NCBI RefSeq assembly: GCF_934560975.1
Contig: NZ_CAKTFO010000003.1
Location: 62,001 to 126,000, forward strand
Source: an uncultured Sphingomonas sp.
GTDB taxonomy: Bacteria > Pseudomonadota > Alphaproteobacteria > Sphingomonadales > Sphingomonadaceae
Direction: 5' to 3'
DNA length: 64,000 bases
Both the position numbers and the translations under genes were made by a program. Positions within the stretch are counted from its first letter, which is position 1. Each line of letters begins with the position of its first letter. Below, one piece after another: positions 42,664 to 51,882 of this stretch. Under the pieces are notes generated by a model. It searched no databases and was not told the DNA's origin. It saw only the letters and a program-made list of their open reading frames with translations.

Positions 42664-43842
42664 TCAGCGGAACAGTCGCAGGTCGATCGCTTCACCGATG
42701 CGCGTCTCGCCGCGGCCATCGGGATGGAGATTGTCGCCGCTTTGCAGGCCGGCGGCGATGCGGCGTGGATTGTCGGGGTCCGCGACCACCCGCTCCGTGT
42801 CCACCACCGCATCGAACGTGCCGCTGGTGCGGATCCACGCATTCACCGCGCGGCGGATCGCGTCCCGATCGGGTGAGTAATAGAATGCGCCCTCGAACGG
42901 CAGCAGGGTGAGCGCGATCACCTTGATCCCGCGTTCGTGCGCGCGGGCGACGAACTGGCGGTATCCCTGGATCAGGTCCGTCGCCGTGATCGGCGGATTG
43001 GCGACGCCATGCCGGATCAGCCCGCTATTGCCGATATCGTTGATGCCTTCCAGCAGCACGATGTGCGACACGCCCGGCATCGCCAGCACGTCGCGGTCGA
43101 GCCGTGCCAGCGCGCTCGGCCCCGTGCCCGGCGCAAGTACACGATTACCCGAAATGGCCTGCGTCACGACGACGTGCGGCATGCCGGCCTTGGCGAAGCG
43201 ACGGCCGAGCACATCGCCCCAGCGGCAGACCGGCACCGCATCGTTGGGGCAACTGCCGACGTCCGTAATCGAATCGCCCACCGCCACCACGATCGGCCGC
43301 TTGCCGTCCGCCAACACGTCGAGCCCCGCGATCAGTGGGCGCATGTCGGACGTGGAGACGGGCTGGAAGTCCTCCGCGCTGTGATCGCCGTGCGGCGACA
43401 CCTGCGTCGGTTGCCCCGCAACCTCATGCACCGTGGTCAGCCGGGTCGGCCCCGGCAGGTAGAGCGACACCTCCACAATGTCGAACGGCTTGACGGGCAG
43501 CGGGATCGGATCGCTGACCAGCGGCGCGCCGACCGGCATATCGGGGTGCGGATCGCCCCCGAACGTGACCCGCACCGCCGGTTGATGGGGAAGGCGCACG
43601 GTTGCCGCCCCGATGGCGAGGATGCCGCCATGATCGTTCGCCAGACGCAGGCGTAGCGCCCGCCCGCCCGCACCGACGCGTATGGCGGAACGCAATGTCA
43701 CGTCATGGACGGGCACCGCCTGCGCCTCGTTCGCCTGCCACATGCTGGCGGTCCAGGCACGGGTCCATGCCGGCTGGGCGGCATTGGCGACGTGCGGCAA
43801 CAATGTCGCCAGCAGAAGCGCGCTCGATCCGAATAGCCGCAT
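42664..43842 (-). CDS. Exported SGNH/GDSL hydrolase, probable carbohydrate esterase
   Basis: 392 residues. Signal peptide (LFGSSALLLATLLPHVANAA). An N-terminal beta domain (about 25-165) precedes the SGNH domain: Ser191 in VAVGDSITD (block I), GINDIG (block III Asn) and Asp370-x2-His373 in GDNLHPDG (block V). The extra N-terminal domain and the order match secreted SGNH hydrolases that deacetylate or hydrolyse plant polysaccharide esters. Next to a GH10 xylanase and GH28, acetylxylan or pectin acetyl groups are plausible targets (inference). Both flanking genes are on the same strand but gaps of about 106-170 bases suggest its own promoter. Confidence 0.86.
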   Translation of the reverse strand: MRLFGSSALLLATLLPHVANAAQPAWTRAWTASMWQANEAQAVPVHDVTLRSAIRVGAGGRALRLRLANDHGGILAIGAATVRLPHQPAVRVTFGGDPHPDMPVGAPLVSDPIPLPVKPFDIVEVSLYLPGPTRLTTVHEVAGQPTQVSPHGDHSAEDFQPVSTSDMRPLIAGLDVLADGKRPIVVAVGDSITDVGSCPNDAVPVCRWGDVLGRRFAKAGMPHVVVTQAISGNRVLAPGTGPSALARLDRDVLAMPGVSHIVLLEGINDIGNSGLIRHGVANPPITATDLIQGYRQFVARAHERGIKVIALTLLPFEGAFYYSPDRDAIRRAVNAWIRTSGTFDAVVDTERVVADPDNPRRIAAGLQSGDNLHPDGRGETRIGEAIDLRLFR

Positions 43843-43948
43843 GTGCAGGATCTCCCAGGCGGAAAGGTGCCGGTGAATAACAGGCGGACACCGTGCGCCG
43901 AACCATTCCGTCCCGCCAGGCCGATGCCGGGGGCGTGGCAGCGAGCTG

Positions 43949-45172
43949 CTACAGCGCCGCCAGGTCGATGGCCGCGTTGCGGTCCAGCCAATTGTCGGCG
44001 GGCGGCATCGGATATTTGAGGCCGGTGGCGCAGTTGAACAGCACCACCCGCTCGTCTGCATCCACGATCCCGTCGCGCAGCGCCTGCGTGTAGGCGGCGA
44101 GGGTGGCGCCACCTTCCGGGCAGAGCAGCAGGCCGTCCTGCTTCGCGCACGCATCCACCGCCGCCAGGATCGCCGGATCGCCCACCGCCAGCGCACGGCC
44201 CCCGGATTCGCGGACGGCGCGCAGGATCAGGAAGTCGCCCACCGCCTTGGGAACCCGGATGCCGGCCGCGACCGTGGCGGCGTCCTCCCACCGTTCGGCA
44301 TGCTCCTCCCCGGCCTCGAAGGCGCGGACGATGGGCGCGCAGCCGGACGCCTGCACCGCATACATGCGCGGGCGCTTGGAACCGATCCACCCCAGCCGTT
44401 CGAGCTCGTCGAACGCCTTCCACACGCCGATCAGGCCGGTCCCTCCGCCGGTCGGGTAGAAGATCGCGTCCGGCAGTTCCCACCCGAATTGGGCGGCGAG
44501 TTCCAGGCCCATCGTCTTCTTGCCCTCGATCCGATAGGGCTCCTTCAGGGTCGAGAAGTCGAACCAGCGCCCCTCGGCCGCGCCCTTGCCGACGATGGCG
44601 CCGCATTCGTCGATCTGGCCGTTGACGCGCCATACCCGCGCGCCCTGCTGGGCGATTTCGCGCACATTGATTTCCGGCGTCTCCTGTGGGCAGAGGATCA
44701 CCGTCTCGATCCCGCAGCGCGCGGCATAAGCGGCCAGCGCAGCCCCGGCATTGCCGTTGGTGGGCATGGCGATGCGGGTGACGCCCAGTTCGCGCGCCAT
44801 CGCCACCGCCATCACCAGGCCGCGCGCCTTGAACGATCCGGTGGGCAGCCGCCCTTCATCCTTGACCAGCACGTTGGCGCCAGCCGATCGAGGGATCGGG
44901 ACCAAGGGCGTCTCGATCTCGCCCAAGGAGACGATGCTCTCCGTCCGCCGCACCGGCAGCAATTCCCGCCAGCGCCACAGGTCGGTCTCGCGCGCCGCCA
45001 GCGTATCGCGGGACACCGCCCGGCCCACGCCGTCCAGGTCGTAGCGCACCAGCAAGGGCCGGCCAGCCCGCGACAGCCCGTGCAGTTCGTCCGCCCCATA
45101 CCGTTCACCCGTCAGCGAACATTCCAGATGGGTCACGAAAGTCGGACGGTCTTCGGTCAGGTTGCGGTTCAT
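43949..45172 (-). CDS. thrC: Threonine synthase
   Basis: 407 residues of the fold-type II PLP family. The PLP lysine is in KDEGRLPTGSFKARG; the phosphate-binding glycine loop is in PTGGGTGLIG; PTNGNAGAALAAYAARCG is also typical. It converts O-phospho-L-homoserine to threonine. The N-terminal THLECSLTGERY part, with cysteine and zinc-ribbon-like character, is common in the plant/archaeal-type threonine synthase. A related threonine-dehydratase-like function is less likely given this N-terminus. ATG 45172; 287 bases lie between it and the tRNA upstream. Confidence 0.88.
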   Translation of the reverse strand: MNRNLTEDRPTFVTHLECSLTGERYGADELHGLSRAGRPLLVRYDLDGVGRAVSRDTLAARETDLWRWRELLPVRRTESIVSLGEIETPLVPIPRSAGANVLVKDEGRLPTGSFKARGLVMAVAMARELGVTRIAMPTNGNAGAALAAYAARCGIETVILCPQETPEINVREIAQQGARVWRVNGQIDECGAIVGKGAAEGRWFDFSTLKEPYRIEGKKTMGLELAAQFGWELPDAIFYPTGGGTGLIGVWKAFDELERLGWIGSKRPRMYAVQASGCAPIVRAFEAGEEHAERWEDAATVAAGIRVPKAVGDFLILRAVRESGGRALAVGDPAILAAVDACAKQDGLLLCPEGGATLAAYTQALRDGIVDADERVVLFNCATGLKYPMPPADNWLDRNAAIDLAAL

Positions 45173-45458
45173 ATGCGCTCGCTTTGCAGATGCCCGGCCG
45201 ACGCGACGTCCGGGTGGTCAGAGGGTGACACGATGCTGGCACAGCGCCCCACCGGACATTCCGTTCATGTGAAAACCGGATCGGCGTTTGCCAGGCCCGC
45301 GTCCCGGACATGGCCCTACCATATATGATCGGACAGCAAGGGAAAGGTGGCGAGTTACGCCATCGCGCCACGCCCGCGACGGGTCGCGGCGCAGGACGGC
45401 TTTGCTGTAAACCGGATGTAAACAGCCCGTTTTCGCTTCAAACTTCTTGGCGGAAACG
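45173..45458. other. Intergenic region between thrC and tRNA-Pro
   Basis: No gene is seen. TGTAAAC occurs twice (45406-45412 and 45417-45423) within GCTGTAAACCGGATGTAAAC, whose ends could also pair as GCTGT/ACAGC. The thrC promoter must lie here. No T-rich terminator follows the tRNA. Confidence 0.35.
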
Positions 45459-45535
<77 letters not shown>

Positions 45536-45563
45536 ACGAAGTCCACTTAGCGCAGAGATTGCG

Positions 45564-48500
45564 TCAGTGGAAGTCGCGTGAGGGGGGCATGATGCGCACG
45601 TCGCGGGGGTGGCGGCGGCCGCCCCAGCCCTGGGGCGTGTAATTGGGGTGCTTGAACACGTCGGCGCGGCTCAGTTCGGTGCGAGTCGGGCGGTCTTCGG
45701 ACAGGCGGTTCAGGTCGCCGGTGCGGTCGATCACATGCGCGCCCATCAGGTGCAGCACGCCTTCGGGGCTTTTCTGGACGACGCCCCACACCTCCATCAG
45801 GCGCGAGGCCATCACGGCGCGGCGATATTTCTCGAAATCGCGTGCCCAGAGCAGCACGTTGACGATGCCGGTTTCGTCCTCCAGCGTGACAAAGATCGCC
45901 TTGCCTTCGCCGGGACGCTGGCGGACCAGCACCACCCCCGCCGTTTTGGCACGACGGCCATCGGACATTCCGGCAAGCTCCTTGGCGCTGCGGATCCCTT
46001 CCGCCCTGAACAGGTCGCGCAGGAAGGCTATCGGATGCCCTTTGAGCGACAGGCGCGTGGTCTGGTAATCGGCGGCGACATGCTCGCTCGGCGGCATAGC
46101 GGGCAGGCGGGCATCCTCCTCCGCGCCCAATTCCCGGGCATCGGTCGCCGCAAACAGGGGGAGGGCGGCGGACGGCGTGCGTTGCACCTCCCACAAGGCG
46201 GCGCGGCGGTCGATGCCGAGCGAGCGGAAGGCGTCGGCATCCGCCAGCAGGCGCATCGCGCGTGCCGGCAGGATGCGGGCAAGCCCTTCCAGATCCCTGG
46301 CCTCGACCTCGGCGATGCGCTGGGCCCAGGCCTCCCGGAAGCCGTCGATCTGGCGGAGGCCGAGCCGCACGGCGGGCCAGCGCGTGCCTGGCTCCAATAT
46401 GCTGTCCCATCGGCTGCAGGCGATGTCGACCGGCCGTATGTCTACCCCATGGTTGCGGGCGCAGCCGACGATCTGGGCCGGGGCGTAGAAGCCCATCGGC
46501 TGCGAGTTGAGCAGGGCCGCGCAGAAGGCGGCGGGATGGCGCTTCTTGAGAAAGGCGGAGGCATAGACCAGCAAGGCGAAGCTGAGCGCATGGCTTTCCG
46601 GAAAGCCGTAGCTGCCGAACCCCTCGATCTGCTTGTAGCAGCGTTCGGCGAACTCCTCGGCATAACCGCGCCTGGTCATGCCGCCGACCAGTTTTTCCCG
46701 GAAATCGTTCATGCCGCCCATGTTGCGGAAGGTCGCCATGGAGCGGCGCAGCTGGTTCGCCTCCGACGAGGTGAAGCCGGCGGCGACGATCGCCAGCTTC
46801 ATCGCCTGTTCCTGGAATAGCGGCACGCCATAGGTCTTGCCGAGCAGCTGTTTGAGTTCGTCCCGCGGATGAGGCGCGTGGGGGGAGGGATATTCCGCCT
46901 CCTCCAGTCCCGCGCGGCGGCGCAGATAGGGGTGGACCATGTCACCCTGGATCGGGCCGGGACGCACGATCGCGACCTGCACCACCAGATCGTAGAACTC
47001 CTTCGGCTTCAGGCGCGGCAGCATGTTGATCTGCGCCCGGCTTTCCACCTGGAACACGCCGATACTGTCGCCGGTGCGGAGCATCGCATAAACGTCCGGC
47101 TGCTCGCGCGGGATCGTGTCCAGCGCATAATCGTGGCCCTGCCCCTGGCCCTCGACCGTAAAGTCGCGGATCAGGTCGAACGCCTTGCGGATGCAGGTGA
47201 GCATGCCCAGCGACAGCACGTCGACCTTCATCAGCTTCAAGGCGTCGATATCGTCCTTGTCCCATTCGATGAAGGTGCGCTCCTCCATCGCCGCGTGATG
47301 GATCGGCACCGTTTCATCCAGCCGGTGCTGGGTCAGCACGAAGCCGCCGACATGCTGCGACAAATGGCGGGGAAAGGGCGCTTCCACCAGCAGACCGACG
47401 AAATGGTTGAGCCGCTCGATCTCCGGATTGTCGAGGCTGAAGCCGGTTTCGTGGAACCGCTCCACCTCCATCCGGGAGGAAAAGCTGCCCCACACCGTGC
47501 TGACCAGGCGGGAGGTGACGTCTTCCGTCAGGCCCAAAGCCTTGCCGACCTCCCGCACCGCCGAGCGGGGGCGATAGTGGATGACGGTGGCGACGATGCC
47601 GGCGCGGTGTCGGCCGTAGCGTTCGTAGACATATTGCATCACCTCCTCGCGCCGTTCGTGCTCGAAATCGACGTCGATATCGGGCGGTTCGTTGCGGTCC
47701 TCCGACATGAAGCGGGAGAAGAGCAGGTCATGCTCGGCCGGATCGACCGAGGTGACGCCTAGCAGGTAGCAGACCATCGAATTGGCCGCCGACCCACGCC
47801 CCTGGCAGAGGATGCCCTGCGATCGGGCGAAGCGGACCAGATCGTGCACGGTCAGAAAGTAGAAGGGCAGGTCCGCGCGGCTGCCGATCAGCGCGAACTC
47901 CTCCTCCAGCATCACCTGTGCCTTGGCCGGTATGCCGTCCGGCCAGCGCAGGGCGGCAGTCTCCTCGACCAGATGCTTCAGCCAGTCGAGCGGCGCCCAC
48001 CCGTTGGGCACCGGTTCGTGCGGATATTCATACCGCAACTCGCCCAGATCGAAGCGGATGCGGGCGTGCAGGCGCAGGGCTTCGTCGATCGCCTGCGGAT
48101 GGCTGCGGAACAGGCGCGCCATTTCGGTCGGTGCCTTCAGGTGGCGCTCGGCATTGGCCTCCAGCGAGGTGCCCGCATCCTGGACGGTGAGGCCGAGGCG
48201 GATGCAGGTGAGAATATCCTGCAACGGGCGATCCTCGGCCGTGGCGTAGAGCACGTCGTTGATCGCCAGCAGCGGCACGCCGGCGCGAGCGGCATGGCGG
48301 GCGAGGCGCGCGAGGCGGCGCTGGTCCGCGCCCGAACGTCGCATCGCCGCGCCCAGCCAGACGCGATCGGGCGCGACCGCGCGCAGGGCGGCAAGCGTGG
48401 CGTCCAGGCCGGTCTCGCGCACGGGTGCCGCCGGGGAGTGGGGTGGTGTCGGGAAGGGGATGATGTCCGCATCCCCCATGGTTTCGTCCGCAGGGGCGGT

Positions 48501-49097
48501 AGCCGTGCGGGCGGGAATGGCGAGATGGAGCAACCGGCCCGATCCTGCGTCTGCATCCTCGTCGTCGGGGTCGGGCGGCAGCGGCGTCTGGTCTCCTGTC
48601 TCGCGGGCGACGCCCTCGCCATCGCGGCGGGTGGTTTCGGGCAGGACGATCAGCAGCAGATTTTGGTGAAAGGCGAGCAGGTCGTCCAGGTGGAGGACGC
48701 AATCGCCCTTGTCCGCGCGCAGATTGCCGGTGGAGAGCAGGCGGCACAATCGCCCCCAGCCATGGCGTGTTTCGGGATAGGCGATGATGTCGGGCGTGCC
48801 GTCGGCAAAGACCAGACGGGCGCCGGTCACCAGTTTGAAATCGCGCAGGGGTTCGCCTGTATCGTTCAGGCACTTGTGGCGCGCGTCCTTCAATGCCTGC
48901 CAGGCGCGAACCACCCCCGCCACCGTGTTGCGATCGGCAATGCCCAGCCCGACATGGCCGAGCGCCAGCGCGCAGGAGACCAGATCGCTGGCGTGGCTGG
49001 CCCCATGCAGGAAGGAGAAATTGGTGGCGCAGGCAAGCTCCGCATAAGGGGGCGGGGCATGATCGGGCGGCACAGGGTCAGGCGGGGGCGCGGTCAT
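45564..49097 (-). CDS. dnaE2: Error-prone DNA polymerase III alpha-like subunit
   Basis: 1177 residues. An N-terminal PHP domain (FSFLHGASHASDLV, LGIADRNTVAGVVRAW) is followed by the C-family polymerase core: GRGSAANSMVCYLLGVTSVDP, the catalytic aspartates in PPDIDVDFEHERRE, and a helix-hairpin region near QIDGFREAWAQRI; an OB-fold lies near residues 1060-1130. Length and the lack of the long C-terminal tail of DnaE1 fit DnaE2/ImuC, the translesion polymerase of the SOS response. Its start overlaps the imuB stop by four bases, and the cassette is headed by a LexA box. Confidence 0.96.
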   Translation of the reverse strand: MTAPPPDPVPPDHAPPPYAELACATNFSFLHGASHASDLVSCALALGHVGLGIADRNTVAGVVRAWQALKDARHKCLNDTGEPLRDFKLVTGARLVFADGTPDIIAYPETRHGWGRLCRLLSTGNLRADKGDCVLHLDDLLAFHQNLLLIVLPETTRRDGEGVARETGDQTPLPPDPDDEDADAGSGRLLHLAIPARTATAPADETMGDADIIPFPTPPHSPAAPVRETGLDATLAALRAVAPDRVWLGAAMRRSGADQRRLARLARHAARAGVPLLAINDVLYATAEDRPLQDILTCIRLGLTVQDAGTSLEANAERHLKAPTEMARLFRSHPQAIDEALRLHARIRFDLGELRYEYPHEPVPNGWAPLDWLKHLVEETAALRWPDGIPAKAQVMLEEEFALIGSRADLPFYFLTVHDLVRFARSQGILCQGRGSAANSMVCYLLGVTSVDPAEHDLLFSRFMSEDRNEPPDIDVDFEHERREEVMQYVYERYGRHRAGIVATVIHYRPRSAVREVGKALGLTEDVTSRLVSTVWGSFSSRMEVERFHETGFSLDNPEIERLNHFVGLLVEAPFPRHLSQHVGGFVLTQHRLDETVPIHHAAMEERTFIEWDKDDIDALKLMKVDVLSLGMLTCIRKAFDLIRDFTVEGQGQGHDYALDTIPREQPDVYAMLRTGDSIGVFQVESRAQINMLPRLKPKEFYDLVVQVAIVRPGPIQGDMVHPYLRRRAGLEEAEYPSPHAPHPRDELKQLLGKTYGVPLFQEQAMKLAIVAAGFTSSEANQLRRSMATFRNMGGMNDFREKLVGGMTRRGYAEEFAERCYKQIEGFGSYGFPESHALSFALLVYASAFLKKRHPAAFCAALLNSQPMGFYAPAQIVGCARNHGVDIRPVDIACSRWDSILEPGTRWPAVRLGLRQIDGFREAWAQRIAEVEARDLEGLARILPARAMRLLADADAFRSLGIDRRAALWEVQRTPSAALPLFAATDARELGAEEDARLPAMPPSEHVAADYQTTRLSLKGHPIAFLRDLFRAEGIRSAKELAGMSDGRRAKTAGVVLVRQRPGEGKAIFVTLEDETGIVNVLLWARDFEKYRRAVMASRLMEVWGVVQKSPEGVLHLMGAHVIDRTGDLNRLSEDRPTRTELSRADVFKHPNYTPQGWGGRRHPRDVRIMPPSRDFH

Positions 49098-50608
49098 GCG
49101 AACAGGCCGTGGATGTACCAGCCGGTATCCGGCCCTTCGGGATCGTGCAGGCCATGGCGGAACAGCCAGAAGCGGTGGCCGCCATCATCCTCCACCCGGT
49201 AATAATCGCGCGGACGCCCGCCCCGGTCGCGACGGCGCCACCATTCGGGGGCAATCCGCTCCGGCCCCTCCCAACGGGTGATGCCGTGCACCCGCCCGCG
49301 CCAGGTGAAGCGCATCGGCGGGCCGTCCGGCACTTCGGACATGACGGCGCTGACCGGCTGCGGCGGATCGAGCAGGCGCAGGGGACGCAGCGGCGGCTCG
49401 CCGTCGTGCGGTACGTCCCAGCCTGGCAGGATCGAAGGGGCGCAGGCACTGACGGCGCATTCGGGGATATGGCGGTTTTCCGGGCTCAGCCGATGGATGC
49501 GGCGCGGCCCCAGTCGCGCGGAGAGGCGGTCGACCAGTTCGGCCAAGTCCTCTTCCTGGTGGGGCGAGGCGGTATAATCCTCCTGTCGGGCGGCCAGCGC
49601 CTCCACCTGGCCCACATCCAGCCGGATCAGGTCGAAGCCGAAGCCGGGATCGATCGGATCGGCCAGCGCCTCCACCCGCTCCCGGAACAGGCGGATCAGC
49701 AAAGCGGGGTCGCGGGTCGGCTGGCCGGTGGCGACATCCACCGCCGCCACCTTGCCGTCGCTGCGGAACAGGCGCGCGCGGAAGCGCCGCCCGCCCTGAT
49801 GCCGCTGGAGCAGGGTGTCCGCGGCCTCGCCGGCCAGTTCCTCCAGGCAGGCGAGCGCATCGTCGACCCGGGCGATCGGCTCGGCAAAGCGGCGCACGGC
49901 GGAGATGGGGGGCAAAGCACGCTCCGGGCTGATCCGGCGGTCCTGCTCGCCCAGCAAACGGGCCAGGCGCAGCGGCAGGTCTCCGAAGCGGGCGGCGAGC
50001 ATCCGGCGCGGGCGGGCGGCGAGCGCGCCGATCGTCTTGAGGCCCGCCCGGCGCAGCGCCAGCGTCACGGCCGGATCGGCCTCCAGCGCCTCCACCGACA
50101 GATCGTGGAGGCCGGGTCGCGCGGGACTGGCGAAACGGGCCAGGGCGCGCGCCTGTTCGGGCGTATCGCCACGCGCGAGGCGGGCGGTGACCCCGCCATC
50201 CTCCAGCCGGGCGGCAAGGTCGTCCGCCAGATCCTCTTCGGACCCATAACGGTGGATGCAGCCGGTAATGTCCAGGATCGCGCCGTCCGGCGGCTCGCCC
50301 TGCGCCATCGGCGTATAGCGTCCGGCCAGCATCACCACCCGCGCGACCATCTGCGCTTCGGCGGCATGATCCCGCGCCACCGCCACCAGTTCCGGCACGC
50401 GGGCGCGGGCGTCGGCCAAGGTCAGGCCGGGGGAAAGGCCCAACGCCAGCGCCGCGCGCGACAGGGCGGTCAGCCGCACGGCATTCGCCTGCCGTTCCGT
50501 GAAGGCGACTGGCGCCGCTGGCGGGTTGGGATCAGCCCAGCGCCAGCAATCCTCCGCCAGCATCGGCAGGTACAGCGCCAGGTAGCGCCGCGAACCGGCC
50601 TTGTTCAC
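49094..50608 (-). CDS. imuB: Y-family polymerase-like mutagenesis protein
   Basis: 504 residues. The Y-family fold is recognisable (RRYLALYLPMLAEDC, GAILDITGCIHRYGSEEDLADDL, LKTIGALAARPRRMLAARFG), but the catalytic acidic residues of true Y-polymerases are not in place, as known for ImuB. A C-terminal region (about 350-504) with RDYYRVEDDGGHRFWLFRHG is the ImuB-specific extension that binds partners. ImuB links ImuA, DnaE2 and the beta clamp. The GTG at 50608 is the start read here and lies 77 bases inside imuA; a later start is possible. Confidence 0.92.
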   Translation of the reverse strand: MNKAGSRRYLALYLPMLAEDCWRWADPNPPAAPVAFTERQANAVRLTALSRAALALGLSPGLTLADARARVPELVAVARDHAAEAQMVARVVMLAGRYTPMAQGEPPDGAILDITGCIHRYGSEEDLADDLAARLEDGGVTARLARGDTPEQARALARFASPARPGLHDLSVEALEADPAVTLALRRAGLKTIGALAARPRRMLAARFGDLPLRLARLLGEQDRRISPERALPPISAVRRFAEPIARVDDALACLEELAGEAADTLLQRHQGGRRFRARLFRSDGKVAAVDVATGQPTRDPALLIRLFRERVEALADPIDPGFGFDLIRLDVGQVEALAARQEDYTASPHQEEDLAELVDRLSARLGPRRIHRLSPENRHIPECAVSACAPSILPGWDVPHDGEPPLRPLRLLDPPQPVSAVMSEVPDGPPMRFTWRGRVHGITRWEGPERIAPEWWRRRDRGGRPRDYYRVEDDGGHRFWLFRHGLHDPEGPDTGWYIHGLFA

Positions 50609-51275
50609 GATCCCATTCCAGCCGTGTGGCGGGCACCGGCGCGCCGCTGCGTTGGCGTGTCAGGGTGACGGTGAAGGCGGGATAACCGGGCGCGTTGGCG
50701 TCCAGGGCGGCGGAGGCGGCCGCCGCCACCTGCCAGCGCGTCGCCGCGGCGGAGGGCTGCAACGGGTCCGCCGGCAGCAGCAGGATCGCGGTGACGCCGG
50801 ATCGCTCCGCGAACAGGGTCAGGCGCCGGCTGGCGGTGAGGCCGACCGTCGCGGCGGACGAAGGCGCGATCACAACCGTGCCCGCCGCCGGCGAGCGTAC
50901 CACATCCCCCGCCGCGCGCAGCAGGGCCATGTCGTCGGGCGCGGTCACGAACAGCAAGCGGGCGGGGTCTGCCCCCAGTTCGGCCAGGCCGGGCCCATAA
51001 AGCCGCCCACGCCGTCGTTCGCCCGTCTCCTCCGCGATCCAGACGATATTGCCGGCGCCGCTGATCCGCAGCGCCACCATCAATGCAAAGCCCGTTGCGC
51101 TGAGACCGTCCTCCGCCGATGCGGGCCAGATGTCGTGCAGCCGCGCACGCGCCAGCCCACCGCCCAGCGCCGCGTCCAGCCGCTCCGCCCCCAACGGGCA
51201 GCGGAGCGGCGGAGCGGCCGTTTCCAGGCCGGCGAAGCGCGCCTTGAGCGCGGGAAGGGTGGGCGACTCGATCAC
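50532..51275 (-). CDS. imuA: ImuA, RecA-like mutagenesis protein
   Basis: 247 residues with partial RecA/SulA-like fold: PLGAERLDAALGGGLARARLHDIW, NIVWIAEETGERRRGRLYGPGLAELGADPARLLFVTA. The P-loop of RecA is degenerate, as expected for ImuA. It heads the imuA-imuB-dnaE2 cassette. The start is GTG 51275, only a few bases from the LexA box at 51280, so repressor binding would block both transcription start and ribosome access. Confidence 0.9.
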   Translation of the reverse strand: MIESPTLPALKARFAGLETAAPPLRCPLGAERLDAALGGGLARARLHDIWPASAEDGLSATGFALMVALRISGAGNIVWIAEETGERRRGRLYGPGLAELGADPARLLFVTAPDDMALLRAAGDVVRSPAAGTVVIAPSSAATVGLTASRRLTLFAERSGVTAILLLPADPLQPSAAATRWQVAAAASAALDANAPGYPAFTVTLTRQRSGAPVPATRLEWDREQGRFAALPGAVPADAGGGLLALG

Positions 51276-51279
51276 GCAT

Positions 51280-51294
51280 GTTCTCTATATGTTC
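51280..51294. promoter_or_regulatory. LexA (SOS) box of the imuA-imuB-dnaE2 cassette
   Basis: GTTC-TCTATAT-GTTC matches the alphaproteobacterial LexA site GTTC-N7-GTTC exactly. It is four bases upstream of the imuA start codon. It also lies 87 bases before the divergent gene at 51381, which it could influence. Confidence 0.88.
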
Positions 51295-51380
51295 TTTATG
51301 GCACATCCCCCCGAACCCGTGTCAAGGCATGGCTGTTCCCGTTCGTCATCTCGGCTAGAATTGCCCCAAAGGAGATATGC

Positions 51381-51791
51381 ATGTTCCGCAGGCTTGATGA
51401 TCGCGTGTTCGTCTTTGGCCAGGTTTCCGCCGAGGATATTGCCGAGGCGCGGCACCAGGGCTTCACCACCCTGGTCAACAACCGCCCGGACGGCGAGCAG
51501 CTGGGCCAGCCCTCCGGCGCGGAGATCGCGGCGGCGGCCAAGGCGCAGGGGCTGGATTATGTCGCCATTCCCGTCGACCATTCCGGTTTTTCGGAAGGCC
51601 AGGTGGCCGCCATGGCCGAAGTGCTGGACAAAGCCGAGGGACCGGTGCTGGCTTTCTGTCGATCCGGCACGCGCTCCACCTTCCTGTGGGCGCTTGCCCG
51701 TGCGCGGATGGGCGACGAACCCGCCACGCTGACGGCCAAGGCTGCGGCGGCCGGCTATGACATTTCCCCGATCGGTCCCATGCTCGGCTGA
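51381..51791 (+). CDS. Dual-specificity-phosphatase-like / TIGR01244 sulfurtransferase family protein
   Basis: 136 residues, no signal peptide. The DSP fold is indicated by FVFGQVSAEDIAEARHQGFTTLVNNRPDGEQ and the P-loop C-x5-R in AFCRSGTRS. This is the family of small proteins, sometimes called beta-lactamase-hydrolase-like, that occur alone or fused to metallo-beta-lactamase-fold persulfide dioxygenases; a role in sulfur/persulfide handling is suspected. GGAG precedes ATG 51381. It is divergent from the SOS cassette and convergent with amtB. Confidence 0.82.
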   Translation: MFRRLDDRVFVFGQVSAEDIAEARHQGFTTLVNNRPDGEQLGQPSGAEIAAAAKAQGLDYVAIPVDHSGFSEGQVAAMAEVLDKAEGPVLAFCRSGTRSTFLWALARARMGDEPATLTAKAAAAGYDISPIGPMLG

Positions 51792-51792
51792 C

Positions 51793-51821
51793 AAAAAAAG
51801 CCGGCGGATTTCTCCGCCGGC
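51793..51821 (-). terminator. Rho-independent terminator of amtB
   Basis: A nine-base-pair stem, GCCGGCGGA with TCCGCCGGC around TTTC, is followed on the minus strand by seven T residues. It lies about 60 bases after the amtB stop. The hairpin may also stop the convergent gene ending at 51791, though without a T run in that direction. Confidence 0.85.
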
Positions 51822-51882
51822 CAGTCGTTCGCAGGAGGAACCCCTGAAGGAGCGGGCCGATCGCCGGCCCGCCCCGATCCGA

